The notes beneath the pieces were generated by a model that did not search any database, was not told where the DNA came from, and was given only the letters and a program-made list of their open reading frames with translations. A stretch of DNA of 64,000 nt from Prorocentrum cordatum (lineage: Eukaryota > Sar > Dinophyceae > Prorocentrales > Prorocentraceae). The stretch's first letter is position 1. Every line of letters begins with the position of its first letter. The position numbers and the translations under genes were made by a program. Below are positions 51,165-61,719 of this stretch, piece by piece. The DNA is taken from NCBI GenBank assembly GCA_963575745.1, contig CAUYUJ010022426.1, positions 186,962 to 250,961 on the forward strand, in the 5' to 3' direction.

Positions 51165-53300
51165 TGTAGCCAGCAGAAGGCGCCTGCCTGGCGGGGGGGA
51201 AACGCCACAGAGCAAGGTCACCAGTCGTCGGATGTGCGTCGCGTGGGGCGCATGGGGCGGGCCTTAGGCCGGCGGCCCCAACCGTCCAAAGCGAGTGCCC
51301 AAGCGGGCGAGACGGGCCCATGTCCGCGTGAACAAAGCCAAAGTGAACCGCGGGCAGGAATTATTGCAGCCAGTACCACACGGACTAAGAACCCACGAGG
51401 CACCGTGGGAATCTAGACGCAGCGTTGTGAGAGGCGCACCTCGCCCCCAAGAGGTGACACGAGGGTGTTAAGGCCAAGGCCTGTCACTGCGGTGAAACGA
51501 GCCCCTGTCGCGAAGGAGCCACCCCGTCGGCAGTGGCCCGCGGGGGCAGCTGTCAGTGTTGAGCGCGCCCTATAGCGTGAGAACGAACACGTCGAGCGGC
51601 CCGCCACAGCAGTCGTCGTGAAGCAAGAGGGGGGCGCAGCCGATAGCCGCAAGGCAGTTGAATACATTGGAGGAGGAGAGCCATGTGGCGACACAGACAG
51701 TCGAGGACCCAACACGGCGAAGTCGGAATGCAGTCGGAAGGCGCCTGCCTGGTGGGGGGGAAACGCCACCAGAGCAAGGTCGCCAGTCGTCGGATGTGCA
51801 GCGCGTGGAGCGAATGGGGCGGGCCTTAGGCCGGCGGCCCCAGCCATCCAAAGTGAGTGCCCAAGCGGGCGAGACGGGCCCATGTCCGCGTGAACAAAGC
51901 CAAAGTGAACCGTGGGCAGGAAGTACTGCAGCCATTACCACACGGGCTAAGAGCCCACAACACCGTGGGAGTCTAGACGCAGTGTGAGTGGTGCACCTCG
52001 CCCCCAGGAGGTGACACGAGTGTATTAAGGCCAGGGCCTGTCACTGCGGTGAAACGAGCCCCTGTCGTGCAGGGGCCACCCGCGGAAGCGGTGGCCCGTG
52101 GGGGACAGCCGTCCGCGTCGTCTTTAATCCTCACCAGTTGCGCGCCTGCGTGCAGCAAAGGGGCGGTTGAGGACCATAGGGCTGCCGACCCATTGGGCCC
52201 CGCATGGCGCGGAGGGGTCCCATATGGCCCACAGGGTCGGCGCGATGGAGACCACTTTGTATAGGGAGGTGGAGGCTGTCCCCAGCTGACCGAGGTCGAT
52301 GTTGTCCAGAAAGCAAGCGCTGCGTTCCGTGACGGGCTGAGTGGCAACTCGGAGCATTGACATGATCAGGGGGAAAAAGGTCTTGAGCCGCAGACGAGCT
52401 GCACGGGCCACCCTTGAGAGAGCGGGGAAAGGGCAAACGTGCCGGGGGAAAGCGAGTAGCGCACATACCGGCTGCTCCCAGTTAGGAGGGCCACCTCCCT
52501 CGGCCCAGGGGGGAGGGAGGGGGCCGGGTACCCAGTGGCGGGCCCGGTCGCGCTCACTTGGGGGCGGAGTCCCATCCCCGATGGCGTTTGTCAGCGTAGT
52601 GGGTATCCCCTCTGGGGGAAGACCGTTTCCCCCTGGCCCTCCAGTCTGCGTCGATCCATGTGCCCTGCTGGTGGTCCCGCCCCGTCGGCGGCGGCCCGTG
52701 GGGGCAGCTGTCAGTGTCGACTTCCGCCCCCATCAAAGGCGTGCCTGCGCGCAGCAAAAGGGCGATCGAGGACCATTGGGCTGCCAACCCATAGGCCTCC
52801 ATTGGGCACGGAAGGGTCCCATATGGCCCACTGCGTCAGCGCGATGGACACCACGTTGTATAGGAAGGTGGATGCTGCCCCAAGCTGTCCGAGGTCATTG
52901 TTGTACAGAAAGCATGAGTTGCGTTCCGAGACGGGCAGAGTAGCGACCCTGAGTGTCGCCATGGGGGGAAAAGTGGCTTGAGCCGCAGACGAGCATCGTG
53001 GAGCGTTCTTGAGAACGCAGGGGAGGGCAAGAGCAGGGAGAGTGCGGTGGAGCCCTAGCCGACTGTCCCTCGACGATGGGGCTGCCTTCCTGGGCCTGGG
53101 GAAATGGAGGGGACAACGTACCTTTTGGATAGACCAGGCGAGCTCACTTGCGGGCAAAGTCCCACCCGCGCTGTCGTATGTCAGCATAGTGAGCGTCTCC
53201 TCTGGGGGCAGTTCGTTTCTCCCTGGCCCTCCAGTCTGTGTCGGCCCACGTGCCCTGCCGGCGGTCCCACCCATCCCAGGACTGCCATGAACCCCATTGG
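51165..53300. repeat. Tandem array of about 560-600-bp units next to the helicase retroelement
   Basis: GTGGCCCGYGGGGGCAGC-like blocks recur at about 51528, 52091 and 52688. CCAGTCGTCGGATGTG recurs at 51221 and 51783 (562-bp period). GCCGCAGACGAG recurs at 52387 and 52982 (595-bp period). Minus-strand frames DWRAREKRTAPRGDAHYAD at 53200 and DWRARGKRSSPRGDTHYAD at 52600 show that the last about 36 codons of the adjacent ORF are included in the repeat. Confidence 0.85.
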
Positions 53301-55206
53301 GCGGCTGAACCGGATGCGCCTGTCTGTGTGGCAACCCTGTAGTCGGTGTGCACCGGGGGGGAACATGTGGCCTCCTTTGGTTTGCTCCATGGGTGCCAGC
53401 GATCATCTCCGCTGGGCCTGCCTGGGGCAGCTGCTTGCGTGGCGCCTCTGTCACCGGCGGGCGCTGGGGGGGAACCTGGCGCAACATTGCTGCCGTCAGC
53501 CCATGGATACGGGCGACCGCCTGCACTGGGACCTTCGGGGGTGCGCGTTTTGGTGTCGCGTTGTAACTGCTTGCGCTGCTTGTCCATAATGGTTGGCCAT
53601 TCTACGTGTAGCTGGTGCTCGTCGTCCATCTTGTAGGCGTCGAAGCCTGCTTTCTTCCATGCCTGGAGGAAGTCTTCGCATTGCTGTAACGAATTCTTCC
53701 TGGGGTCGGACTTGATGTTGACCCATGGGCCCCCTTGCTTGTTGCCTGCCTTACGGACCCAGGCGGTCCAGATCCCGTTGAAGGCGCCTCCAGCGTTTTC
53801 TGTAGTCTGATGATCTTGTCTGGTGCTGGTTCGTCCATGTTAGTATCTGCTTCGTTGATTGGCTTCAAGTGCATGGGGAGACCGCCCATGGGGTCATCTG
53901 GGCGCGCTGGTGGGAGGGACGCTGCCTGAAGATCGCGCCCTCGATCTGCGCTGCGACGCTGCCAGGGCGAGCTAAGTGGCGGGCGGGCTGCGCGGCCAAG
54001 TGAGGCGTCTTCGGGAATAGTGGGTGGTTGGCGCTCTGACTTGTTTTCAACTTGCCTTAGCTGCCTGCCGTCGCCGGTTTCGTCCTGGAGTGCACGGGCG
54101 TATGCACTAGCGTACGGCGACCAGACTGCTGAGTCGACCCTCTGGGGGGGTTGGGACCACAGGATCGGCGGACTGTGGGAAGCCTCACTGTCGCTTGGTT
54201 ATGGGATGCCGGCCTCGACTACCTGGTGTGCGGGACTGGCTTGAGCCACGGAGTCAGTCCTGTCTGGTGGGATTCCCTGAGTCTGGCCTTCTGTCTCAGA
54301 TCCCTTGTTGGACTCATCCCAGTCAACTTCATACTCGCCGCCGCCGCTTCCATACTTGCGTGGGGACGGCACGTCTCCTGCTTCTCCGTCAGACTGTCCT
54401 GGTGCGGCGGCGGCAGGTTGCTGGGGGGAAGCGTGGTCAGGGGAGGGGCCTGGTGGTGCCACCAGGGGCTTGTTGAGCCAGACGGCTGTGGGGGATCCTC
54501 CTTCCTCAGCGCTACTGGTCTTTGCAACCTTGCGCTGGCCGGCGAGGAGCTCTATTGTTCCTCCTGTAAGGTCATCCTTCATTCGTGATAGAAAAAGGGT
54601 TAGCGTCTCCAAAGGCTGCCGCTGGGGGCACTGTCCTTTCTGGTTGTCGAGTTTGTCTGCAAAACACTGTCATTCCTCCTGGTACTTCGGGTTACGCTCC
54701 ACTAGGTGCGCGAGAACATTGGCCGCCGCGGCCCTCCGCCCGTCCCAGGGGATGCGCGGGGGGTGCCCGTTCCTAGGTATCTCGCCCCCGTAGATGGTGC
54801 CCAGGAAGCGCGCCAGGTGCTCGAGAGACCACCCCGACTCGTCGGTCACCTCACCCACAACGTTCCTTCCCCACCGCTGAGTGTGGGCCGCCCAGAGGGA
54901 GTAGACCGTGTGACCCCACTCAATCAGAAACTTGGCCAACTCGCGGACGGGGCCTCTCGACTGCTCCCCAGCAAGACGGCGAGTGGAGTATGCGGGTAGT
55001 GGCGGTGCATTAGGTGATGGAAGAGCCGGTAGTGAGTAGCTGTGAGCACCTCCTCCATCTGTGTCTCCTTGTGGGCGCGGAGCGAGCTTTGGTCGGCCGT
55101 CGGCAGTTGCCGTTGGCGAGTTGGAGCCTGCGGCTGGCGCTGGGCTGTCTGGGGAGAGATGCGTTGACATGTCGTAGATGCCCCACTCCTCTGAGATCTC
55201 GCTCAT
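53144..55206 (-). pseudogene. Second ORF of the helicase retroelement, function unknown
   Basis: Starts MSEISEEWGIYDMSTHLSPD at 55206, where its ATG overlaps the preceding stop (ATGA). Continues LAKFLIEWGHTVYSLWAAHT, DGRRAAAANVLAHLVERNP, TGA (54670), then in the same frame QCFADKLDNQKGQCPQRQPL, TLFLSRMKDDLTGGTIELL and a Pro/Ser/Gly-rich acidic region. A TAA (54199) follows, then again in frame VWSPYASAYARALQDETGD. After a shift near 53790 comes FNGIWTAWVRKAGNKQGGPW, CEDFLQAWKKAGFDAYKMDD and PTIMDKQRKQLQRDTKTRT, to a stop at 53144. No domain recognised. Largely hydrophilic, perhaps a nucleoprotein or gag-like partner. Confidence 0.5.
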
Positions 55207-56151
55207 GGCTGGCCCCTTGGTGGGGAGGCTGGGTATATCTCGTTGGTGCACTGGCCCAGTCTTCGGTCGAGGGCGCTGGGGGCAATGTCCCAGATATGAA
55301 CCAGGCACCTCCTACAAGCCCAGCTAGCGTTCCACTGCCTCTTGATCCACAATGATGGCATTGCGTCCCACGATGGGAGACCTGTCTGCTCGGTGCAATC
55401 CGCATCCGCCTCTGCGCGCCATACGAAACAACCCGAGGCTGGTGCGCCTGGCGACCACTCTAGCAGGGGGGAACTGGTGGGGCAGAAGTCACAAGTGGCC
55501 GAGTAGCATTTGGTTAGGTGCACCTCGGTGCCGAACCTGCCGTCGGTGAGCCTGCGTGGTGGGAGTGTGGTGCCTGCGCTGGCTGGGCGGAACTGGCGCG
55601 GCGTACGTAGGACGAGTTCCTTGAGGGAAGTTGGGGCTGTAGCGTCAGATGGCACCCCGAACCCCAGCGGCAGTCTGGATAGAGAGGGGAGTGTCTTGGC
55701 CCTTTTTCCGTGCGCGGTTTTCATCCAGTCTGCGCCTGTGCCCCTGTAATAGCCACTGCATGGACTTCCTACTACTGCGCTCTGTCGTGTCGGGGTCGGG
55801 GATGTGCATCCCCTTCCTTTCCAGCGAGCTGACCCAGCAGTGCTCGCAGAGCCATCTGCAGTTCTTTCCTTCCGCGTACGCCTGCGCACGGTTCTGGGCT
55901 AGCAGCTCCCGAGTGTCGTCGTCTTCCCAGGTGCCTGCTGTTCCATGTAGTCCGACGCTGGTGCATCCGTCGCAATTGTAAGTGGCATCCTTCTGCCGCC
56001 TGCGGAAGCGCTCGCCGCGTACGCCGGGGGGGAACAGTGACGTTTCTGGGGCCGGGGAGGCCGGGATGTCTACGTCAAGTCGGTGGTTGGAGATTGCTAT
56101 CCTGCCCCCAATGTACCGGAGGTCGTCCATGGTATGTGGGCTGCCTAGTCA
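55203..56151 (-). pseudogene. Cys-rich modules at the end of the helicase polyprotein
   Basis: After an in-frame TGA at 56149 the frame continues LGSPHTMDDLRYIGGRIAIS, then KDATYNCDGCTSVGLHGTAG and NCRWLCEHCWVSSLERKGMH (two C-x2-C pairs, ribbon- or treble-clef-like). After a shift near 55690 it reads LKELVLRTPRQFRPASAGTT, VHLTKCYSATCDFCPTSSPL and WNASWACRRCLVHIWDIAPS, ending in TGA at 55203. The repeated CxxC pairs suggest a zinc-binding, nucleic-acid-binding tail. UPF1-type helicases carry a Cys/His domain, but at the N-terminus, so homology is not claimed. Confidence 0.55.
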
Positions 56152-57279
56152 CACCTCTGATCCCGCCAAGGCTGTGTGCAGCTGGCAGATGGAACACCCT
56201 CCAGAGTTTAACTGTGTGACGTCGGCAGGCCGGACTAGAGTTTCCAGCACGCGCAGGGGGGCCTCCAGGGTGAATTCGTGTGTATGCCGTTCTGCCCATG
56301 TCTTCGGACATTCGTGCTTGGCTGCAACCTCGTGGTGATGGGCATATGTGGCCAAGGTGCTAGTGTGGTGTATGACCTCAGCTAGCTTGGTGTGGAGGGA
56401 GGCGAGGTCCGCGAGCTGGACACCCCACGTCTCAGCGAACTGGGTGCGGAACTCTTTGTGAGCCTCCTGCCACGGAAGGCACAGGCCCATCATGGCCTCA
56501 AGAATGTCGCCTGTGGCCTCTGGGTACGGGCAGGGCCAGAGTGTGGCGCGGGGCTCGCGTAGCTGCAGCATCACCACCACTAGTAGCACTCTGGGTGCGG
56601 GGGGATTGAGGGGCAGCCCGTCGTCTCCTACTAGGGACTGCGTGAAATCTGTATCGATCTTGTCGGTCTTGAATAAGGCATGAAGGTTCTCCATTCCTGG
56701 GTGCACCCTGTGGCGTCTGCACCGGCAGGTGGGGCTGCCCCAGGCCGCGGGGAACTGTGGGAGCGTGCTCCGGGGGGCACAGCGGCTTGAGGCCTTGGGG
56801 CGGCGGTTGCTCCCAACCATGTGGGGCAGCGGTGGGAGCGAGTCGTATGCGACGCCTAACTGCTTGTCGTGCCACGGCGTACCCGGTCCGAGGAACCAGA
56901 CCAGGGCTGCCCACGTGAGGTTACACACGAGGTTGCTGGCATCGATTCCAACTTCCACGTCTAAGCAGTAGCCAAGGTGACTCCAGGCCTTCGTGTCTAA
57001 GCTGCCCGGCTGCCTGGGGGTGGCCCCCATTTGCCACTGGTGGGGGAACAGGCCGGACACTGCGTACAGAAGGATAGCCATAGTGGGGTCGTCAACCAAC
57101 TTCCGCATGCTATCCGAGAGAGCAGCACTCAGCTTGTCCCAAGAGAACTGAGGATCGAGTGGTGCCGCGATGCGGTCTGCGACGGTGCTCTCCATTCTGG
57201 CTTTGGCCTTCTTGATGGCGTCGTCTAGACCTTTCACGCTGTCGCCCCCTGTGTGTGTGTGGGAGCGGGGGGGATCCAT
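56149..57279 (-). CDS. Helical region downstream of the helicase, function unknown
   Basis: Frame joins the helicase across a C-run at about 57270 (both frames share the PPRSHTHT-like sequence). Reads KGLDDAIKKAKARMESTVAD, PQFSWDKLSAALSDSMRKLV, CNLTWAALVWFLGPGTPWH, LGLCLPWQEAHKEFRTQ-like segments and VLETLVRPADVTQL, ending GGCSICQLHTALAGSEV with a C-x2-C-x2-H. No recognised family. Part of the same polyprotein by frame continuity. Confidence 0.55.
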   Translation of the reverse strand: MDPPRSHTHTGGDSVKGLDDAIKKAKARMESTVADRIAAPLDPQFSWDKLSAALSDSMRKLVDDPTMAILLYAVSGLFPHQWQMGATPRQPGSLDTKAWSHLGYCLDVEVGIDASNLVCNLTWAALVWFLGPGTPWHDKQLGVAYDSLPPLPHMVGSNRRPKASSRCAPRSTLPQFPAAWGSPTCRCRRHRVHPGMENLHALFKTDKIDTDFTQSLVGDDGLPLNPPAPRVLLVVVMLQLREPRATLWPCPYPEATGDILEAMMGLCLPWQEAHKEFRTQFAETWGVQLADLASLHTKLAEVIHHTSTLATYAHHHEVAAKHECPKTWAERHTHEFTLEAPLRVLETLVRPADVTQLNSGGCSICQLHTALAGSEV

Positions 57280-57730
57280 GTCGCGAGGTCCACGATGGGG
57301 TTCAATTTCTGATCAATGTGCAGCGTGGTTCTCTTGCCCAGGTTGGTCCCCTGGAAGCGGGCCCTTAGCTTGGCCAGCCTCCCGTACTCGGCGAGCTCCC
57401 TAAGGTGTGCTCCTGTGGCAGTGCCGAACACCCTTCCGTCCCCGATTATGACCGCGTTGGAGGTGGCCCGCGTGATTGCGACGTTCCCTCTGTTGGGGTT
57501 GTCCATGAAGCCCCAGCCGTGCCAAAAGTTGGAACGCGTGGTCAGGTAGATCACAATGTCCGCCCCCCCACCTTGGCTTGAGTCTATGGTGGAAATGGTG
57601 AGTCTGCCGTTGGCCAGGTACTCCTCTACAACTTGACGTAGCCCTTGGAAGCGTAGGTCGATTCCAGTGAAGGGGGGAACTCCATTGTTCGAACACACGT
57701 TCGTATCCTTTGTGGTCGCTGTCGCGTTCG
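57234..57730 (-). pseudogene. SF1 helicase, C-terminal motifs V and VI
   Basis: After a shift in a run of seven C (about 57730) the frame reads NGVPPFTGIDLRFQGLRQVV, RLTISTIDSSQGGGADIVIY (motif V-like: TID-SSQG) and NPNRGNVAITRATSNAVIIG (motif VI: R-x-NVA-x-TRA). These complete the helicase domain at 57730-59400. The chance of matching both motifs in the right order and spacing by accident is small. Confidence 0.85.
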
Positions 57731-59400
57731 GGGGGGAGAGAGGTGTAGTCGCTTGCTCTGATTGTCTCACCTTTGCCGACTCCTTTCTCCCTGGCCTTGG
57801 CCTGTCCCAGGGCGCCGCTGATGCTGCACCCTGTCTGAGGCCATCCGTTCTCGAGCACAGCACACTGCAATTGATAGCCAACCACTACGCGGACTGTGGC
57901 CCCCCTCTCCATGGCGGGCAAGAGCGCCCGCGCGATGTCCACCGTCTGCGCAGCCTCTGGGAGATTCGCGTACCCCGAGTGGAGGTTGGACGAGACCTCG
58001 AGGGAGGGGTTGTCGACCAGGAGGAACCGATGTGTCTCCTCTGGGTGTTGTGGGGGAGGCTGAAGGTCCCTCAATAGCTCCTCCAGGTCCTCCGGGGTGG
58101 ACTCGGTGGATTCGGCCAGTTCGATGAGTCGCGCATTGTCCCAGGGCAGTATCTGCTGCCACGGTAATCCTGTTACCAGTGGCCTTTGCCTGAGTGGGTC
58201 GGTGAGTCCTGTCCTTATTGCCTTGTTGTAGAAGACCACGTTGGGCCAGGACAGGAGGAGGGGGTGCATGCGGTAACAGAGGGTCAGCTGCACCGCCGCT
58301 GAGGTGTCCTCACCTAGCGCGGTGTGCAGCCGGTCGAATATCGAGAGACACAGGCCGCGGTCGGCGGCTTTCCTGGAGAGGACGGTGGGGGGAAGCTGCT
58401 TGGGATCGCCGACCAGCAATAGGTGCCCGCCAGAGCGTATGACGCTAACGAGAGACATTGCGGCCATCAGCTCGTGGGCCTGTCCTGCTTCGTCGATAAT
58501 GAGCAGGGCAACCGGGGAGGCAAGTTTGAGGGACTCTGCCGCCTCATGGGTTGCAATGATCATCTTGGCGTCTCCCAGCAACTGCGCGCGGAAGGCGATG
58601 AATTCCTTGGAGGGTCCGCTCTGGTGAGGGGGGCGGTTGCGTGTTCTGTGGAAGTGTCCCCCAGGTGTGAAGGGGGCGAGCTTCGGTGCAACACGTGCGT
58701 CCTTTGCTATCCTGACGCACTTGTTGGGGAAGCAAGCTCCGTGCACCAACCTGCCGTCTTCGTGCGCAACCCCAAGGCCGATGGCGGGGTGATCGGCGGC
58801 TGTGTTCGACCCTGCCGTGAGGGCCACTGCCTGCCCCTTGGGAAGCGAGCTTGCCCAAACGTCCATTGTGGCCACTGTGAGGAATGTTTTGCCGGTCCCT
58901 GGGGGCCCATGAACCACCGTGACGTGGTGTCGAATGGTGGCGACCAGGGCCTTGGTAACGTCCTCATTGAGTCGGTGGCGTTGGGCGGCGTCGTTCAGGT
59001 TGGTGATGGGCGGAAGGTTTCTGACCCCCTGGAGCACCTGTCCTGTAGCACTCTCAACGTCGTCGTCCGTGTATGGGGCGTCAGATGGCCCCTTGCTCTG
59101 TTGTTGCAGTTGTGCCGTGCCGTCCACCTCGATTGTGTGGGGAAGGCTGAGTGCCTTGGCCTCGATGGTGGCTCTCGCCCTAGGAAGAAGGGAGCTGCTG
59201 CACGTTCTGGTATTCTCCACTTCGTTAGCCCGTACCCTGTCCTTTCTGTCGATGGCGCGGTGGTTGAATAGGAATGTAATGACGTCGAGCGGTGCACCTA
59301 CCAGGTCGTCTGGGGCCTGCTGCAGTTTGTAGATCTCACTGATGGCGTTCGAAATTCGCCAGTATTGCAGCTTGGAGGGAGCTTTGTCCACTCGGTACAC
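57730..59400 (-). CDS. UPF1/SMG-like superfamily 1 helicase, core domain
   Basis: Residues counted from the open frame start at 59400: GPPGTGKT 165-172 (Walker A, motif I), ALLIIDEAGQAHE 298-310 (Walker B, DEAG), GDPKQLPP 331-338 (motif III), LTLCYRMHP 372-380 (motif IV). Motifs V and VI lie in the next frame. DEAG, GDPKQLPP and YRMHP together are typical of the UPF1-like AAA_11/AAA_12 group, which unwind RNA or DNA 5' to 3'. The N-terminus is continuous with the Cys-rich region upstream across a G-run at about 59625. Found within a retroelement, so likely acts on the element's RNA or RNA-DNA hybrid; this role is inference. Confidence 0.9.
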
Positions 59401-59467
59401 GACGTCGCCTTCACTGTCTGACTTCGCGGGCGCTCCGTGTGGGAGTAACTCCCCAGTCTGGCTGGAG

Positions 59468-60832
59468 TCACACCAGGCCAGGGCTTGGTTGGTGGGGTAC
59501 TTGGAGCCAGCCCTTAGTCCGATGACGTCGAACTCGTTGCGGGGAACGGTGCCTCCGAAGTCCCTCCGTTGGGCAGGTGAGACTGAGAAGCAATGTGCGT
59601 GACTGCGCGTCCAATCCCCCTTCCAATCCTCGGAGCATCAGCTTGAACTCGACTGGCCATTGTAGATGCATACGCAGCTTTCCGTCCTGTGGGGGGAAAG
59701 CGCTGCGAAGCTTGCTTGTACTTGTCGAGAAGGAAGCAGGTGGACTGCTCGTTGATGGGGTGACCGTCACCTCCAGGGCACAGTTCTTTTTACGTGCCAA
59801 GTCTGTTCTGGCCTCCGCGGAGCCGTCCCATACTGTTTCAGTGGCTGCCATGCACTCGGTCCAGGCTAACCTGCACAGAGTGCAGCCTCTTTGTCGTAGA
59901 TCCTGCTCCCAGTGCTTTGGCAGGTTGACTCCGGCGGGGGCCGTGCCCAGGGGGGTGCGCAGGCGGAATTGAGCCCCTGGGCTGTCAGCGGGTATGGCGT
60001 ATAGCCGTATGATAGCCTTAGCTGCTGCGTCTGCAGGAGAGTCTGGTGTCGTCAGGCTGTCTTGGGGGGGAGCGTCGCTTGCCCGGTTGTCCTCGTCCCC
60101 TCGCGGATGTCCTGTCCGATCCAACGGGTCCTGCGAAGAGGCCCTGCTGGAGCCAGCGTGTCTCTCCTTCTGGGTCGGTGGTGCGTACGGCCCGCCTGCT
60201 GCGGCTGGGTTAGGGGGGAGCGGGTCAGTGCTCCCCCAGGCTCCTGGAGTGCGCCATGGGGTGATCCCCCATCCATGTCGGTATTGGCTGGGCGGTCGGA
60301 GGTCAATCGAGTGCACGGTGTTGGTGGAAATGGAGAAGTCGAACTTGTCGTCGCGAAAGGGGAAGTTGACCAGTACGTGGTCCCAGTCCTCGGGAAAGGT
60401 CCAGCCTGGTAGGTGCGCACGGCTGCCGTCCTTGACTGGGCCAGGAAGTTCCCAGCCTGGCCATAGTGGTCTCTCAATTTTGAGACCTGTCACGCTGTCT
60501 GTGGTCGATCCTTGGGTCCTGGTCCAGAGGTTGCCTTGCTGAATGTATATTCTGGGGTCCGGCCACCGGGTTCCCTTCTGCTTCGCGGCCTCTGTAAAGT
60601 GGTCCCCACCCAGGAGGTGTTCCTTGCCGTCGCAATACTTCTGGCAGATCTCACACCACCAGCACCACTCGTGGTTGAAATGTGCCCATCTGAGCCATGG
60701 GCATTCCCGAGCACGGAAGGGTCGGAGAGAGTCTTCTGCGCTGGGACCTTGCTCGCAGTGTTGGATGGGGGAAGGCCATCTGGCCAGGGGCCCGCTGTTA
60801 CTCTTCTTCTTCTTCTTCTTCTTCCTAGGCAT
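59468..60832 (-). CDS. Cys-rich linker between RNase H and helicase
   Basis: Possible internal start MPRKKKKKKKSNSGPLARWP at 60832, or read-through from RNase H. Contains HFNHEWCWWCEICQKYCDGK, EHLLGGDHFTEAAKQKG, a C-x2-C-x2-C-x3-C with downstream His, like C2H2/U1-type fingers. Then VLVNFPFRDDKFDFSISTNT and, near the end, RQRGCTLCRLAWTECMAATE and DLARKKNCALEVTVTPSTSS. The true frame after about 59625 is FGGTVPRNEFDVIGLRAGSK, joining the helicase. Confidence 0.6.
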   Translation of the reverse strand: MPRKKKKKKKSNSGPLARWPSPIQHCEQGPSAEDSLRPFRARECPWLRWAHFNHEWCWWCEICQKYCDGKEHLLGGDHFTEAAKQKGTRWPDPRIYIQQGNLWTRTQGSTTDSVTGLKIERPLWPGWELPGPVKDGSRAHLPGWTFPEDWDHVLVNFPFRDDKFDFSISTNTVHSIDLRPPSQYRHGWGITPWRTPGAWGSTDPLPPNPAAAGGPYAPPTQKERHAGSSRASSQDPLDRTGHPRGDEDNRASDAPPQDSLTTPDSPADAAAKAIIRLYAIPADSPGAQFRLRTPLGTAPAGVNLPKHWEQDLRQRGCTLCRLAWTECMAATETVWDGSAEARTDLARKKNCALEVTVTPSTSSPPASFSTSTSKLRSAFPPQDGKLRMHLQWPVEFKLMLRGLEGGLDAQSRTLLLSLTCPTEGLRRHRSPQRVRRHRTKGWLQVPHQPSPGLV

Positions 60833-60925
60833 CCTGCTGGAACGTAGGGGGGGAAGCGCAGCCGATAGCTGCGTGACAAGCAAATGGGTGCGCGGGGGGA
60901 AATCTTGAGCCACCGCGACGGGAAC

Positions 60926-61663
60926 TCAGATGTTGCGGCGATCACTCGCTCGTCGATCGGATCGAAGCGGGACAGAGAGGGAAGTGGAGGGGGGGTGCAT
61001 GAGCAGGTGAGCAGCTTCTGCTGCCGCGATCGGGTCGCAGAGGTTGGTTTCCCGAAGATCGATGCCTGGAAAGTGCACTGGTTGAGAGGGGGCGTTGCCA
61101 TTCCACTGTGTATGAGAGGTGACAGCAGTAACGCCTTCCCTGCGGAGGGAGTCCGCCAAGTAAACCCCAATGGTGGCCAGGCTATCAGCAGCTTTATTCA
61201 GCCTGCGTCTGACGGCCTGCCACGCGAGGACCCACCCAGCACTTTCAACTTGTCCTAAGGCGTCCTCCATCTGCTGAGCCAGGTGGAGCCTTCGGTATCT
61301 GGCGGTGCCGGCCCCATATCTCACGGCTGCTAGGTTGTCGCCCACAGTCCGAGCCATGCGAGTTGGGCTATCTAGGTGGGGGAGCAGCGCCAGCCCGGCA
61401 CGGCAGCCTGCTACCTCTGCCATCTGAGCATTGCTGCAATCCGGGAGTGCAACGATGGTTATGGCGAGTACCCGGGGTGATCCGGTGTTGGGGTTGTGGT
61501 GCCAGAGGATGGCCCCGGCGCCCGACACCTTTTCACCGTTTCCAATGGTTCTTGCCCCTCCGTCGAAGGTGACCTCGTACGGCCATTGGGTGGAGTCAGA
61601 GTCGGGAAAAGGGCAATCGCGTACAGTGACCTCGTCGCCGGGCTCGAGTCTCGCGTTGCCCAT
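60926..61663 (-). CDS. RNase H domain of the helicase retroelement
   Basis: Reads QWPYEVTFDGGARTIGNGEK (catalytic Asp in TFDGGA), AILWHHNPNTGSPRVLAITI, CSNAQMAEVAGCRAGLALLP (catalytic Glu), MARTVGDNLAAVRYGAGTAR (catalytic Asp), WQAVRRRLNKAADSLATIGV (last acidic residue, AD). All four catalytic positions are present. Cellular-type RNase HI domains following RT occur in several LINE groups. The frame stops at TGA 60926, but after the C-run at about 60995 another frame (DERVIAATSEFPSRWLKISP) may be the true continuation. Confidence 0.85.
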   Translation of the reverse strand: MGNARLEPGDEVTVRDCPFPDSDSTQWPYEVTFDGGARTIGNGEKVSGAGAILWHHNPNTGSPRVLAITIVALPDCSNAQMAEVAGCRAGLALLPHLDSPTRMARTVGDNLAAVRYGAGTARYRRLHLAQQMEDALGQVESAGWVLAWQAVRRRLNKAADSLATIGVYLADSLRREGVTAVTSHTQWNGNAPSQPVHFPGIDLRETNLCDPIAAAEAAHLLMHPPSTSLSVPLRSDRRASDRRNI

Positions 61664-61719
61664 TAGCGCGGTAGTGTGGAGCCTGCACTCCCGGCAGAAG
61701 ATGGACGACCAGCAGGCAG

